NCBI GenBank assembly: GCA_903895855.1
Contig: CAITVN010000100.1
Location: 1 to 34,177, forward strand
Source of the DNA: Oligoflexia bacterium
Lineage (GTDB): Bacteria; Bdellovibrionota; UBA1018
DNA: 34,177 bases
Direction of reading: 5' to 3'
Shown: positions 17,255 to 24,632 of the stretch, one piece after another
How positions within the stretch are numbered: position 1 is the stretch's first letter
Layout: every line of letters begins with the position of its first letter
The notes under the pieces: model-generated
Database searches by the model: none
Seen by the model: only the letters and a program-made list of their open reading frames with translations
What the model was told of the DNA's origin: nothing
Program-made: the position numbers and the translations under genes

Positions 17255-17275
17255 TATGAGGAGGTCAATCTGATT

Positions 17276-17893
17276 ATGACCATTGAGAACTTCACCGAAG
17301 ACGAGCATGTTAAGAAAGATCGCGAATTTTACACCACCGGCCAAGTGGCTGAGATTTTTGGAGTCAATTTCAGAACCGTCATTCGCTGGATACAAAGAGG
17401 AATACTGCAAGCCCATCGGTTACCGGGTAGAGGCGATCATCGCATTTCTTCTAATGAACTTGCGCGATTTGCAGCCGAAAACAAACAAAGTTTTCAAACT
17501 AGCACTTTGAGTCCAAAGACCGAAGCAGCACGATTACCAGTGGCTCTGGTCATCGATGACGAGCCCGCGGTGGCCCAGGCGATCTCGCGCGCCCTGAAGA
17601 GTTTACACATGACTGTCGAAGTAGCCCATGATGGCTTCACGGGTGGGTTTCTACTGCATAAACTCAAACCGAACATTCTGACCCTCGACCTAAAAATGGA
17701 AAAAATCGACGGATTTGATGTTCTCAGAATCGTCAAATCGCACCCTGACCTCAAACACACTAAGGTCATTATCATCTCAGGCGATACCCAAGAAAATCTG
17801 AGCCGCGCCAATGACGTCGGCGCCGATGCCGTACTTTCAAAACCCTACACCCGAGCTGAACTGGCGAATACCGTCGAAAAACTGCTGAAGTAA
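17276..17893 (+). CDS. HTH (MerR/excisionase-like) DNA-binding domain fused to a receiver
   Basis: A 205-residue response regulator in the reverse order from usual. Residues about 18-72 form a helix-turn-helix of the MerR/excisionase (HTH_17) type: YTTGQVAEIFGVNFRTVIRWI, then ILQAHRLPGRGDHRISSNEL. After a linker, a receiver occupies about 88-205 with VIDDEPAV, phospho-acceptor Asp in LTLDLKM, a switch Ser in IIISGD, and Lys in LSKPYT. Phosphorylation would control DNA binding. It is the only DNA-binding protein in the 12.6-20.1 kb signalling cluster and is thus its probable transcriptional output. Repeats at 17185-17254 are candidate binding sites. The kinase at 18316 is the nearest phosphodonor. 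Confidence 0.9.
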   Translation: MTIENFTEDEHVKKDREFYTTGQVAEIFGVNFRTVIRWIQRGILQAHRLPGRGDHRISSNELARFAAENKQSFQTSTLSPKTEAARLPVALVIDDEPAVAQAISRALKSLHMTVEVAHDGFTGGFLLHKLKPNILTLDLKMEKIDGFDVLRIVKSHPDLKHTKVIIISGDTQENLSRANDVGADAVLSKPYTRAELANTVEKLLK

Positions 17894-17902
17894 GGAGTCT
17901 AT

Positions 17903-18319
17903 ATGAATACCGAAAAGCCCCTTTTGAAGATTGTATTGGTAGTTGAAGATGACGATTGTCTGAAACTCTCTATTAATCGTTGCCTCAGAGCGATCGATCG
18001 CAACCTACAGATCGAATGGGTCGGCAGTGTCGACGAGGCCGAGGCCTACTTACAAACCCATACCGTTTCACTAATCATCGCCGATCACGGTTTACTTGGA
18101 TTTCGTACTGGCCTAGATCTGTGGAACTCAAATTTGGTGAAGACATCGCGAACTCCATTTGTGATGATCTCTGGATATCCGGTTGAATATTTTGTTCGCC
18201 AATCTACAGAAATGCCTTTGCCCCCGATACTGACCAAGCCTTTCAGTCTGTCAGAATTCAATACTTTTGTGAGTGGCCACTTCAATAGCCAGAAAAATGA
18301 GCCCGAGGTGGTGCGATGA
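17903..18319 (+). CDS. Receiver-domain protein
   Basis: A 138-residue REC protein. It has the acidic cluster VEDDD, the phospho-acceptor Asp in LIIADHGLLG, a switch Ser in VMISGYP and Lys in LTKPFSL. The segment after the phospho-site lacks the usual M-P-x-x-x-G, so it is somewhat divergent. No output domain is present. AAGGAG lies just before ATG 17903, nine bases after the preceding gene. Its stop overlaps the ATG of the kinase gene (ATGA, 18316-18319), so it should be produced in step with the kinase. Confidence 0.9.
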   Translation: MNTEKPLLKIVLVVEDDDCLKLSINRCLRAIDRNLQIEWVGSVDEAEAYLQTHTVSLIIADHGLLGFRTGLDLWNSNLVKTSRTPFVMISGYPVEYFVRQSTEMPLPPILTKPFSLSEFNTFVSGHFNSQKNEPEVVR

Positions 18320-19728
18320 ATACCTCCAAAGATCAGTTTTTTTCTAAAATACTCAATCTACTCAGCGCAGACGAGGTCTTCATCAATGCCATTAAGATTT
18401 ACACCGAAATTCTCAGAGAACACTGTGATGCAGAGCTCGGACACATTCTCACCATTAAACAAACTGGTGAACAACCCACCCTAGTTTCTAGTCGTATTTG
18501 GTGTTCGAGAGGGGCGTCCCTCACGCTCGGAACAGAAGAACTCAGTGCTTTAACTAACCAAAATAGAGAGTTGCTGCCCTTCAAGAATTTTATTTCGGTA
18601 ACCGATCAGCTTTCAATTAATGAGCCCACTGACAATTCGTTTATCGCGCTGATGGCTGAAGAATCGCAATTGACAAATTTTCGCAACAATTCGGGTGCTG
18701 AACCGCCAACCGAGTACCCAAGATACCTGCCCTTAAAATCAACAGAAATTGAAAACATATTTTCTTTACCCATTCATTCTGAGGGTTTAGTGGTTGCCGT
18801 AATCGAGCTCTTCATAAAAACTAGCCATTGGACACCAGACAGAAAAGGACTCATTGATTTTACGGCTAAGCTATTTGAGCAGTCTCTCAACAACAAAACT
18901 CGAAGAGCCGAACAAGATGATACCATTCAGGCCTTAAGAATGGCGCAAACACAGTTGATACAAAGTGAAAAAATGGCATCACTGGGTACGGTTGCCGCTG
19001 GGGTCGCCCATGAAATCAATAATCCTTTGAGCTTCATTCTCTCTAACACCGAAACGCTCGGACAGTATATCAAGACACTCACCGGTGCGATAACTTCGCT
19101 AATATCGCCGAATAGCCCACCCGGCGCCAAACCCCTCTCACGCGAAGAACAAGAAGAAATTACTTACGTCTTGAACGACATTAATCCCATGATTGCCGAA
19201 ACGCTCGAAGGCATCATGCGAGTGCGTGAAATCGTTCAGGGGCTGAAAGCATTCTCAAGAGCTGACGATTCGATTCAAAAGCGAGTCTCAGTTAACGAAC
19301 TCATAGAAAATTCACTAAAACTATTAGCCAATGAAACCAAGTATAAATGCAAAGTACACACCGTACTCGAACCGGTTCCTGAAATTTTAGGTTTTCCCGG
19401 CCAGCTGATGCAAGTTTTCACTAACCTCGTTCTTAATTCAGTGCAGGCCATCGAAAAAAGTGGAGTCATCACAATTCGTTCAAGACTCAGAACCCCCGAA
19501 ACAATCGAACTTCGATTTGAAGACAACGGCAAAGGTATTGCGCCCGAAGACCTTGAAAACCTATTTTTACCCTTTTTCACCACCAAACCTGTAGGCTCGG
19601 GTACCGGTCTGGGACTCTCTATTTCTTACGGCATTGTCAGAAATCACGGCGGAAGCATTTCGGTTACCAGCACCCTTGGCGAGGGCACCTGCTTTTGCGT
19701 TACTTTACCTTGTGGGCCAAAAAAATGA
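18316..19728 (+). CDS. Cytosolic histidine kinase with GAF-like sensor domain
   Basis: A 470-residue soluble kinase. Residues about 20-190 form a GAF-like domain (IYTEILREHCDAELGHILTI at the start, IFSLPIHSEGLVVAVIELF near the end), suggesting sensing of a small cytosolic ligand. A short coiled helix leads to the H-box AGVAHEINNPLSF (His 232). The HATPase has VLNSVQAI, DNGKGIAP, FFTT and GTGLGLSIS. Translation is coupled both upstream (receiver at 17903) and downstream (receiver at 19725) by ATGA overlaps. It is closely related to the CheX-domain kinase at 12646 but has a GAF-like domain in place of the CheX-like one. Confidence 0.92.
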   Translation: MNTSKDQFFSKILNLLSADEVFINAIKIYTEILREHCDAELGHILTIKQTGEQPTLVSSRIWCSRGASLTLGTEELSALTNQNRELLPFKNFISVTDQLSINEPTDNSFIALMAEESQLTNFRNNSGAEPPTEYPRYLPLKSTEIENIFSLPIHSEGLVVAVIELFIKTSHWTPDRKGLIDFTAKLFEQSLNNKTRRAEQDDTIQALRMAQTQLIQSEKMASLGTVAAGVAHEINNPLSFILSNTETLGQYIKTLTGAITSLISPNSPPGAKPLSREEQEEITYVLNDINPMIAETLEGIMRVREIVQGLKAFSRADDSIQKRVSVNELIENSLKLLANETKYKCKVHTVLEPVPEILGFPGQLMQVFTNLVLNSVQAIEKSGVITIRSRLRTPETIELRFEDNGKGIAPEDLENLFLPFFTTKPVGSGTGLGLSISYGIVRNHGGSISVTSTLGEGTCFCVTLPCGPKK

Positions 19729-20111
19729 GCGACCATCATTCATCGGTAATCTTTGTTGACGACGAAGCGAATATCTTGAAGACCATCATTCGAAGCATGC
19801 GAAGTGCAAACTTCAAGGTCTTAACCACCACCGAACCCACCGAAGCACTAAAATTTTGCTTATTAGAAAGCGTTCAGATCATAGTTTCTGATTTTCGCAT
19901 GCCCGGCATCAATGGTGTCGAATTGCTCACTAGCGCTAAACAACTAAAACCTGATTTACACCGCATCATTCTCTCTGGCCTCGCAGATGAAAATCTCATT
20001 GATGAGGCCCTAAAAAACGAGGTCGTTCATCAATACTTGGTCAAACCCATAAAAATGACCGAGCTTCAAACCCTGCTAGAAACCATCCTCTCTGCAAAAA
20101 ATTCAGTTTGA
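19725..20111 (+). CDS. Stand-alone receiver, last gene of the plus-strand operon
   Basis: A 128-residue REC domain with FVDDEANIL, phospho-acceptor Asp in IVSDFRMPGINGVE, switch Ser in ILSGLAD and Lys in YLVKPIKM. It is of the same RpfG-like subtype as the receiver at 16777. An upstream in-frame start exists at 19695, but ATG 19725 overlaps the kinase stop as ATGA and is the natural start. No output domain is present. Probable phosphodonor: the coupled kinase. Confidence 0.92.
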   Translation: MSDHHSSVIFVDDEANILKTIIRSMRSANFKVLTTTEPTEALKFCLLESVQIIVSDFRMPGINGVELLTSAKQLKPDLHRIILSGLADENLIDEALKNEVVHQYLVKPIKMTELQTLLETILSAKNSV

Positions 20112-20231
20112 AAAGTAAACTTCTCACAGCGCGGGGCATGCGGCCGTCGAAGTGGTAGAGTGACAACTGTTTCACCCGCTACACTACCGTCTGAAGGCGA
20201 GCAGTACTTCGGTAATCTCTAAGAAGAGATC

Positions 20232-20261
20232 TTGCGCCTGCTGTAATCTAGGTTGTATTCT
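20232..20261 (+). promoter_or_regulatory. Candidate promoter giving a leaderless transcript
   Basis: TTGCGC (20232-20237) and TATTCT (20256-20261) are 18 bases apart. The ATG of the membrane protein at 20268 would sit at about the transcription start. That ATG has no Shine-Dalgarno, which fits leaderless translation. Both boxes are imperfect. Confidence 0.3.
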
Positions 20262-20267
20262 TTAGCC

Positions 20268-20867
20268 ATGTTTAATCAGTTTATTGTGCCCTTCTTGACA
20301 CGCGGTCATATCGAAGTGGCGGTCTATTTTACGCTCGCGTTCTTGGCGCTAGTTTTTGTTCTCATCAAGGGGGTCAGCTGGGTTTTTTCTAAACACCGCA
20401 CTAGTCGTGAAGAGACCGAGCGTTTGCTTGCAACGCTACGAAAGTCAGTTCGTGTGAGATTTTTAGCTACCCTAGTGCTTATTTTGCTTTGCGACTTCGC
20501 GATACGAGCCCTCATTGAGGGTTACTCTGATGATCCGCGGTTCATGAATGCGGCTATTGTCGGAACTCTGCTGTCGGCTCTATTTGATGTTTTTTTGGCT
20601 TCTTCGGTGGTTCTGGTGGTGAGTGCGTTCACGCGTCCCATCTCTCAGATTGTCGGCGCATTTTTTGATTTTGTGCAGTTCGCGGTATTGGCGGCTTTTA
20701 CCGGATATTTAGTGCAAAGTTTGGGCGATTTTGGCTATTTTCGGTCGCAAGTGTCAAATATTCCTATTGCCTTAGTGCTGTGCCTTTCTTCAGTATTGTA
20801 TTCGATTGCGGGCACCATTTTGTGGATCTTAGATGAGCGTAGAAAATCTCTGGCCCCCCAGCGATGA
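20268..20867 (+). CDS. Integral membrane protein of unknown function
   Basis: A 199-residue protein with about five hydrophobic helices: residues 13-37, 65-83, about 95-122, 130-150 and 168-190. The loop between helices 1 and 2 is charged and cytosolic-looking (SKHRTSREETERLLATLRKS). The C-terminus is Arg/Lys-rich and probably cytosolic. No family is recognised. TTG 20253 would extend the protein by five residues, but ATG 20268 is more natural, even though no Shine-Dalgarno precedes it. The gene is convergent with the TPR gene, with only 12 bases between their stops. The 156 bases before it contain small hairpins (for example ATCTCT-AAGA-AGAGAT at 20214-20229) but no gene. Confidence 0.7.
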   Translation: MFNQFIVPFLTRGHIEVAVYFTLAFLALVFVLIKGVSWVFSKHRTSREETERLLATLRKSVRVRFLATLVLILLCDFAIRALIEGYSDDPRFMNAAIVGTLLSALFDVFLASSVVLVVSAFTRPISQIVGAFFDFVQFAVLAAFTGYLVQSLGDFGYFRSQVSNIPIALVLCLSSVLYSIAGTILWILDERRKSLAPQR

Positions 20868-20879
20868 GGTGCCGCTGAA

Positions 20880-21326
20880 TTACTTCAAATCAATCGTGTT
20901 TGGCGAAATTTTTTCGTCTGTCTCTGCAAGCTCAATCACCTGAGAAATTCTTTTATCAAGAATGGGTGAATCTTTTGCGAGAAACTTAAACCTAATGGCA
21001 TTCATTTTCGCTCTTTGTAGTTCTCTCACCTGAGTCAGTGTTTCAAGAATTGCCACGGCAATGTAAGGCTTCGGATTCAACGTAAAAGCAGCTTCAAACG
21101 AACTCAATGCCATCTGAGTTTCACCGGTTTTTACGTAGCAGAGCCCCATTCCGTAGTGCCCCAGGTACCCTCGCTGATCATCGTATGATATTGTTCGAAA
21201 CAATACGAGAGCCTCTTCGGCGCTGCCTTGTTCAAGCATTTTTTTTGCTGTGGCACCCAGATACGGTACATTGAGTCTGCCATCGGGTAAGAAACTAAAT
21301 TCAAGTTTTTTTGTGTAAGTGTTCAT
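20880..21326 (-). CDS. TPR-repeat protein
   Basis: A 148-residue protein with tetratricopeptide-like helices. The clearest unit is GHYGMGLCYVKTGETQMALSSFEAAFTLNP (about residues 56-86), preceded by a weaker one (KKMLEQGSAEEALVLFRTI) and followed by a diverged one. TPRs bind protein partners. There is no signal peptide, so it is probably cytosolic; a role cannot be named. ATG 21326 is the chosen start. It reads away from the HNH gene, and the 179 bases between them contain the repeated element at 21456. Confidence 0.75.
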   Translation of the reverse strand: MNTYTKKLEFSFLPDGRLNVPYLGATAKKMLEQGSAEEALVLFRTISYDDQRGYLGHYGMGLCYVKTGETQMALSSFEAAFTLNPKPYIAVAILETLTQVRELQRAKMNAIRFKFLAKDSPILDKRISQVIELAETDEKISPNTIDLK

Positions 21327-21455
21327 ACCGTATCAGTTTAAAATCAAAACAACTATTGCACAAATAGATTCTACCGCACTCGATAAGGTCAATTTCATGA
21401 CGTACCGATTCGGTTTCAAATTTCTCTGATTCTTCAAGCGCTTCGAAAGGGCGAA

Positions 21456-21516
21456 TCGCATCATAAAGATGTTACCAACGACCAAAGCAGCCTAAGCTTT
21501 GGATCATGCAAGGAAG
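21456..21516 (+). repeat. Copy 1 of a repeated hairpin element
   Basis: This 61-base segment matches 32961-33023. The shared blocks, in order, are tcgc-a/c, then the 19-mer tcataaagatgttaccaac, then cctaagc, then tggatcatgcaag followed by a purine-rich end. Between the first and later blocks the bases differ, but each copy can form a hairpin ending at the conserved TGG. Here CCAAAGC (21482-21488) pairs with GCTTTGG (21496-21502). The paired bases differ compensatorily from copy 2, which suggests selection for structure. This copy runs into the N-terminus of the truncated HNH gene; its ATGCAAG block contains that gene's only ATG start. Confidence 0.7.
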
Positions 21517-22225
21517 CACCTGTAAAGCGGCTGCAAGAGAGCTTGCTTCTCAATTTCCTCACTCCACCGAGATCCCTCGGGATCGAATTCGTCCGTTCTC
21601 CGATGAGCATTCACAAGTCACTTTTGTGGCCCCCAACGCCTTGATTGAAAAACTCGATGAAATTAAAGATTTTTTAGCTCACTCCCATCCTGGAATTACA
21701 CTGGCAACACTCATTGACCTTCTGGCTGATGACTACGTCGACCGACATAGTCTTGAGCGACAAGCTAAGCGAGCACAAGAGCGAGCTAAGGCCCGAGCCC
21801 AAATCAGAGACAAAGAAAAGGCCGAGAGAGATCAGGCTGAGAATTCGTCAAAGGCATCCGAGTACCCGCCGAAAGAATCGGAAAACACCCAGAAAACAGG
21901 TGAGCTCGTAGAATCACAGTCGGCGCCGACTGCGCACGTATCGTTTTGCTCTGGATTAGGCGGCCAAGACCAAAAGCGTACACTCTCACAGACGATGCTT
22001 CATGAGCTCATCAATACAAAGGGGTATCGGTGTTCGTTTGTGAATCCCGTGACGAAGCAGCAATGTGTGTCCAAGCGAGGTCTTGAAATTCACCATATTC
22101 GCCCCTACTCTCATGGGGGGCCTACAAATATCGCGAACTGCGCCCTCGTCTGTTTTCCGCACCATCAGAGAATTTCATATTTACAGTTCGGGGATCGTTC
22201 AAAGTATTTTAAACAGCGAGAGTGA
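21506..22225 (+). CDS. HNH endonuclease, N-terminally truncated
   Basis: A 239-residue protein. The C-terminal HNH nuclease has CSFVNP...KQCVSKRG, then LEIHHIRPYSHGGPTNIANC and CFPHHQRI, giving the Cys pairs and catalytic His-His of a metal-dependent nick/cut fold. The middle is charged coiled coil. The N-terminal KAAARELASQFP and VTFVAPNALIEKLDEIKDFL match, as I recall it, the central part of longer bacterial HNH proteins. Those carry about 120-200 extra residues before this point, which are missing here. The frame upstream of ATG 21506 stops at TAA 21464, and no Shine-Dalgarno precedes the ATG. It is therefore likely a 5'-deleted copy, possibly poorly expressed. The junction lies inside the repeated element. 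Confidence 0.75.
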   Translation: MQGSTCKAAARELASQFPHSTEIPRDRIRPFSDEHSQVTFVAPNALIEKLDEIKDFLAHSHPGITLATLIDLLADDYVDRHSLERQAKRAQERAKARAQIRDKEKAERDQAENSSKASEYPPKESENTQKTGELVESQSAPTAHVSFCSGLGGQDQKRTLSQTMLHELINTKGYRCSFVNPVTKQQCVSKRGLEIHHIRPYSHGGPTNIANCALVCFPHHQRISYLQFGDRSKYFKQRE

Positions 22226-22398
22226 ACCCCACTCATCATCAAACCAAGACGAACGCTGCAGAAGCGCTTGCCCGCAACCGAAAGCGTTACAGGTCGTCGC
22301 GAGAAAGGACCCATCCATTATTTAGACATTGTTTATTTCATGGCCATTCTCAGAATTGAACTCAGAGGGCTTCACGAACTCACACAGGCATTTCTTGC

Positions 22399-23163
22399 TC
22401 ATTTCACGACAGAAAATTGGTATTGCCACTTAAAGTACTGACAACTCATCGTTGAACCGCTGCCCACAGTGGTGACTTTATAGCCCGACTTTTGAGGGCA
22501 ATCGCTGCGTTTGGATACGACTCCGCGGATGCAAAAATCACGAGGAAGCCCATCTTTGTCGATCAAATACCTGGGATTATCTGCTTGGTCTCCGCCGGTG
22601 ATTTTTGTGCAGGTAGCCTCTTCTTTTTGGCTGGCGTCCCATTGGGCAGTATTGGGAGCACAAAAGTCTTTACCCGGAACTTCATGCATTTTATTGAGTT
22701 TGGTCGGACAAGTTGTTTTGCCAATCCCGCCTTTCAGGCATCCTTCTAGAAATGGCATCGATCCCTGTGGGCAGACTGTTGGAATTTTGTCGCCGAGAAT
22801 TTTCTTTGCACACTTTTTGCTACCTGAAATTTGCTGCGGAGAAAAACCCGCCAAGCAGGTCAAAGTGATGGGGGCTTTATCGAACGCCGGCTTTGAAAAA
22901 TCGGTCATTTTGGGTGCGGGCGAGCCACCCACACAAGAAGAATCGACCACGTGCCGGTTTCCGCCGGCATCCACTCCGGTTGTTCGAGCTGTGCGAAATT
23001 TTTCACACTCACCGTTCAAAGCATAGCATTCCGTGTTGCCGATATTAGCGTTACTTTTATGATGCCAACTAAAGCAAAATTTGCCGGAGTTATCTCCACC
23101 ATAAACGCTTGCGTTCTGCCAGAAAGTAACCATCACAAAAAAAACGATAATTAGTTTATTCAT
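22399..23163 (-). CDS. Exported cysteine-rich protein
   Basis: A protein of about 254 residues starting at ATG 23163 (nine codons inside a longer frame), with GGAG about 12 bases upstream. It has a signal peptide MNKLIIVFFVMVTFW...YGG. The mature part contains 14 cysteines spread evenly, with repeated short patterns such as TVCPQGSMPFLEGCLKG and KTTCPTKLNK, so it is probably a disulphide-linked extracellular or periplasmic protein. No enzyme motif or named family is recognised. It is convergent with the HNH gene, and the 173 bases between them show nothing I can support. Confidence 0.75.
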   Translation of the reverse strand: MNKLIIVFFVMVTFWQNASVYGGDNSGKFCFSWHHKSNANIGNTECYALNGECEKFRTARTTGVDAGGNRHVVDSSCVGGSPAPKMTDFSKPAFDKAPITLTCLAGFSPQQISGSKKCAKKILGDKIPTVCPQGSMPFLEGCLKGGIGKTTCPTKLNKMHEVPGKDFCAPNTAQWDASQKEEATCTKITGGDQADNPRYLIDKDGLPRDFCIRGVVSKRSDCPQKSGYKVTTVGSGSTMSCQYFKWQYQFSVVK

Positions 23164-23222
23164 CAAATTTTCAACTCCAATTTTTAGCATATGTAGCTAT
23201 GCAACACTTTAGCTAAACTGAA

Positions 23223-23435
23223 GTGGATTTTCAATCTTATTACCCGATTAGATCGACATTAACTTTAGATCTTTTCGCCAAATATCTGACCGAAGGAACT
23301 CGCAAGCAGCACCTAGGACTTGCAATTGATCTGGCAGTCTCAGAGCATCAACCCTGGTTTAATCGATTTTACTCATCTAAACTGAACACAATTCCGAAGA
23401 TCATTAATATTCTGCAAAAGGAGCTAAAAAAATGA
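23223..23435 (+). CDS. Small protein translationally coupled to the OmpA-family gene
   Basis: A 70-residue product starting at GTG 23223, with no signal peptide and no recognised family. It is mostly helical with a basic end (IPKIINILQKELKK). Its TGA overlaps the ATG of the OmpA-family gene (ATGA at 23432-23435), which argues that it is really translated. The start codon is non-canonical and its Shine-Dalgarno is weak, so the exact start is uncertain. It could be a short regulatory leader ORF rather than a functional protein. Confidence 0.5.
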   Translation: MDFQSYYPIRSTLTLDLFAKYLTEGTRKQHLGLAIDLAVSEHQPWFNRFYSSKLNTIPKIINILQKELKK

Positions 23436-24613
23436 GACTTGGATTCGTTAAATCCCATTTTGCCTTGTCACTTGCGCTACTGCCGCTGTTTTGTTCACTC
23501 TTTATTCTGCCCTTGTCTCAAGCCAATGATGAAAAATTAAATGATGAAAAATCAACTGAACGGCCCTCACCCTTTAGGCTATTCAACTTCGGAGTGACCG
23601 AGCGAATGACGACTCAGAGCTACTTGAGCGGAATCAACCTGTCGACGATGCTGTCGTGGAACCCGCACTTTCAAGCAACTTCATGGCTGAATGTTGAGGC
23701 CCAGCTCGGCACCACCGGAATGAAATCTAAAATCGGCAATTTCTTTGCCGCTCGCTACCAATTGGGTGCTTCTTTTCACAACCTCTTCTTAGACACCTTC
23801 GGTGGTAAAGATCGCCTGGTGCCCGAACTTTATCTAGGCGCTGAAACCTGGGCGATATCAGCAGCCGGAACCTACCTTGCAGTAAGCTTCAATCTGCATT
23901 ACCGATTTCATTTCGAAAACAAAGGACTATTCAACATCATTGATGCCGTTCACGGAGGGTTTCAGTGGCTTCCCGGCTCACCGGGATCAGCTAAGCAATA
24001 CACTCTGGGTATTAGGCTGGTGCCGTTTCCTGAAAAACGAATCGATGCGACACCTGAGCCAAAGGTAGACAAAGCCCCTGAACCCAAGCCGTCAGAAGCA
24101 CCTGTGACTGTGGCCGCGACTCCAGCACCCGTTGTTGAAGATAAAGCGCCTGAATTCAAAGACATTGAAAAGGGCCAAATTGCCGAAATTCGGCCCGAAG
24201 GATTGAGTGTCACACTGCCTGGCAGTCGAATTTCATTTGAAACCGGTAAAGCGGTTTTAGACAAAACGGCGAAAGAGTTCGCAAAAGGCTTCAGCAACGT
24301 TCTGAGTCAGTATCAAAAAGATTGGGATCAAATCGAGTCGGTCGGCCACACCGATAAACGAGGCAACGAAAAGAAAAATCAAAAACTCTCGCTAGCCAGA
24401 GCACAAGCACTCGTTAATGAAATGAAAGCGGCCGGAATTGCTGACCTGAAACTAAAAAGCCGAGGGGCAGGCTCAAAAGAACCCAAAGACACTGCCGACA
24501 CTGAAGCGGCGTGGAAAACTAACCGTAGGGTTGTGGTAAAAATACTTTCTAAAAATGATTTATCAACTCTGGCAAAAGCCATTAATGAATATGATCGCAA
24601 TTTTAGTAAATAA
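23432..24613 (+). CDS. OmpA-family outer-membrane protein
   Basis: A 393-residue protein with a long signal peptide ending about LSQANDE. The N-terminal half (about 50-210) is rich in aromatic, alternating beta segments, fitting a small outer-membrane barrel. A Pro/Glu/Ala linker (EPKVDKAPEPKPSEAPV) follows. Residues about 265-393 form an OmpA peptidoglycan-binding domain: ISFETGKAVLD, then ESVGHTDKRGNEKKNQKLSL with the Asp, and NRRVVVKIL with the Arg that together bind diaminopimelate. It should anchor the outer membrane to the cell wall. A Shine-Dalgarno-like GGAG lies upstream of the ATG inside the coupled small ORF. The lipoprotein gene follows after 19 bases, so an operon is likely. Confidence 0.88.
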   Translation: MRLGFVKSHFALSLALLPLFCSLFILPLSQANDEKLNDEKSTERPSPFRLFNFGVTERMTTQSYLSGINLSTMLSWNPHFQATSWLNVEAQLGTTGMKSKIGNFFAARYQLGASFHNLFLDTFGGKDRLVPELYLGAETWAISAAGTYLAVSFNLHYRFHFENKGLFNIIDAVHGGFQWLPGSPGSAKQYTLGIRLVPFPEKRIDATPEPKVDKAPEPKPSEAPVTVAATPAPVVEDKAPEFKDIEKGQIAEIRPEGLSVTLPGSRISFETGKAVLDKTAKEFAKGFSNVLSQYQKDWDQIESVGHTDKRGNEKKNQKLSLARAQALVNEMKAAGIADLKLKSRGAGSKEPKDTADTEAAWKTNRRVVVKILSKNDLSTLAKAINEYDRNFSK

Positions 24614-24632
24614 ATTCGTGGAGACAAAAATA

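Noticed and set aside
20149..20229. Hairpins after the last receiver gene as terminator or small RNA
   Set aside because: Stems are short (5-6 bp) and no T-run follows; not enough to call.
21456..21516. Integron attC site or known riboswitch (c-di-GMP, TPP, glutamine, preQ1)
   Set aside because: The core-site pattern GTTRRRY/RYYYAAC is not met, and none of these riboswitch consensus blocks is present.
22339..22440. Short plus-strand ORF (MAILRIEL...) after the HNH gene
   Set aside because: It runs into the 3' end of the convergent Cys-rich gene, has no Shine-Dalgarno and is under 35 codons.
24555..24632. N-terminal extension of the beta-propeller lipoprotein
   Set aside because: It overlaps the OmpA-family gene and would bury the lipoprotein signal; ATG 24633 has a good GGAG and an immediate signal peptide.
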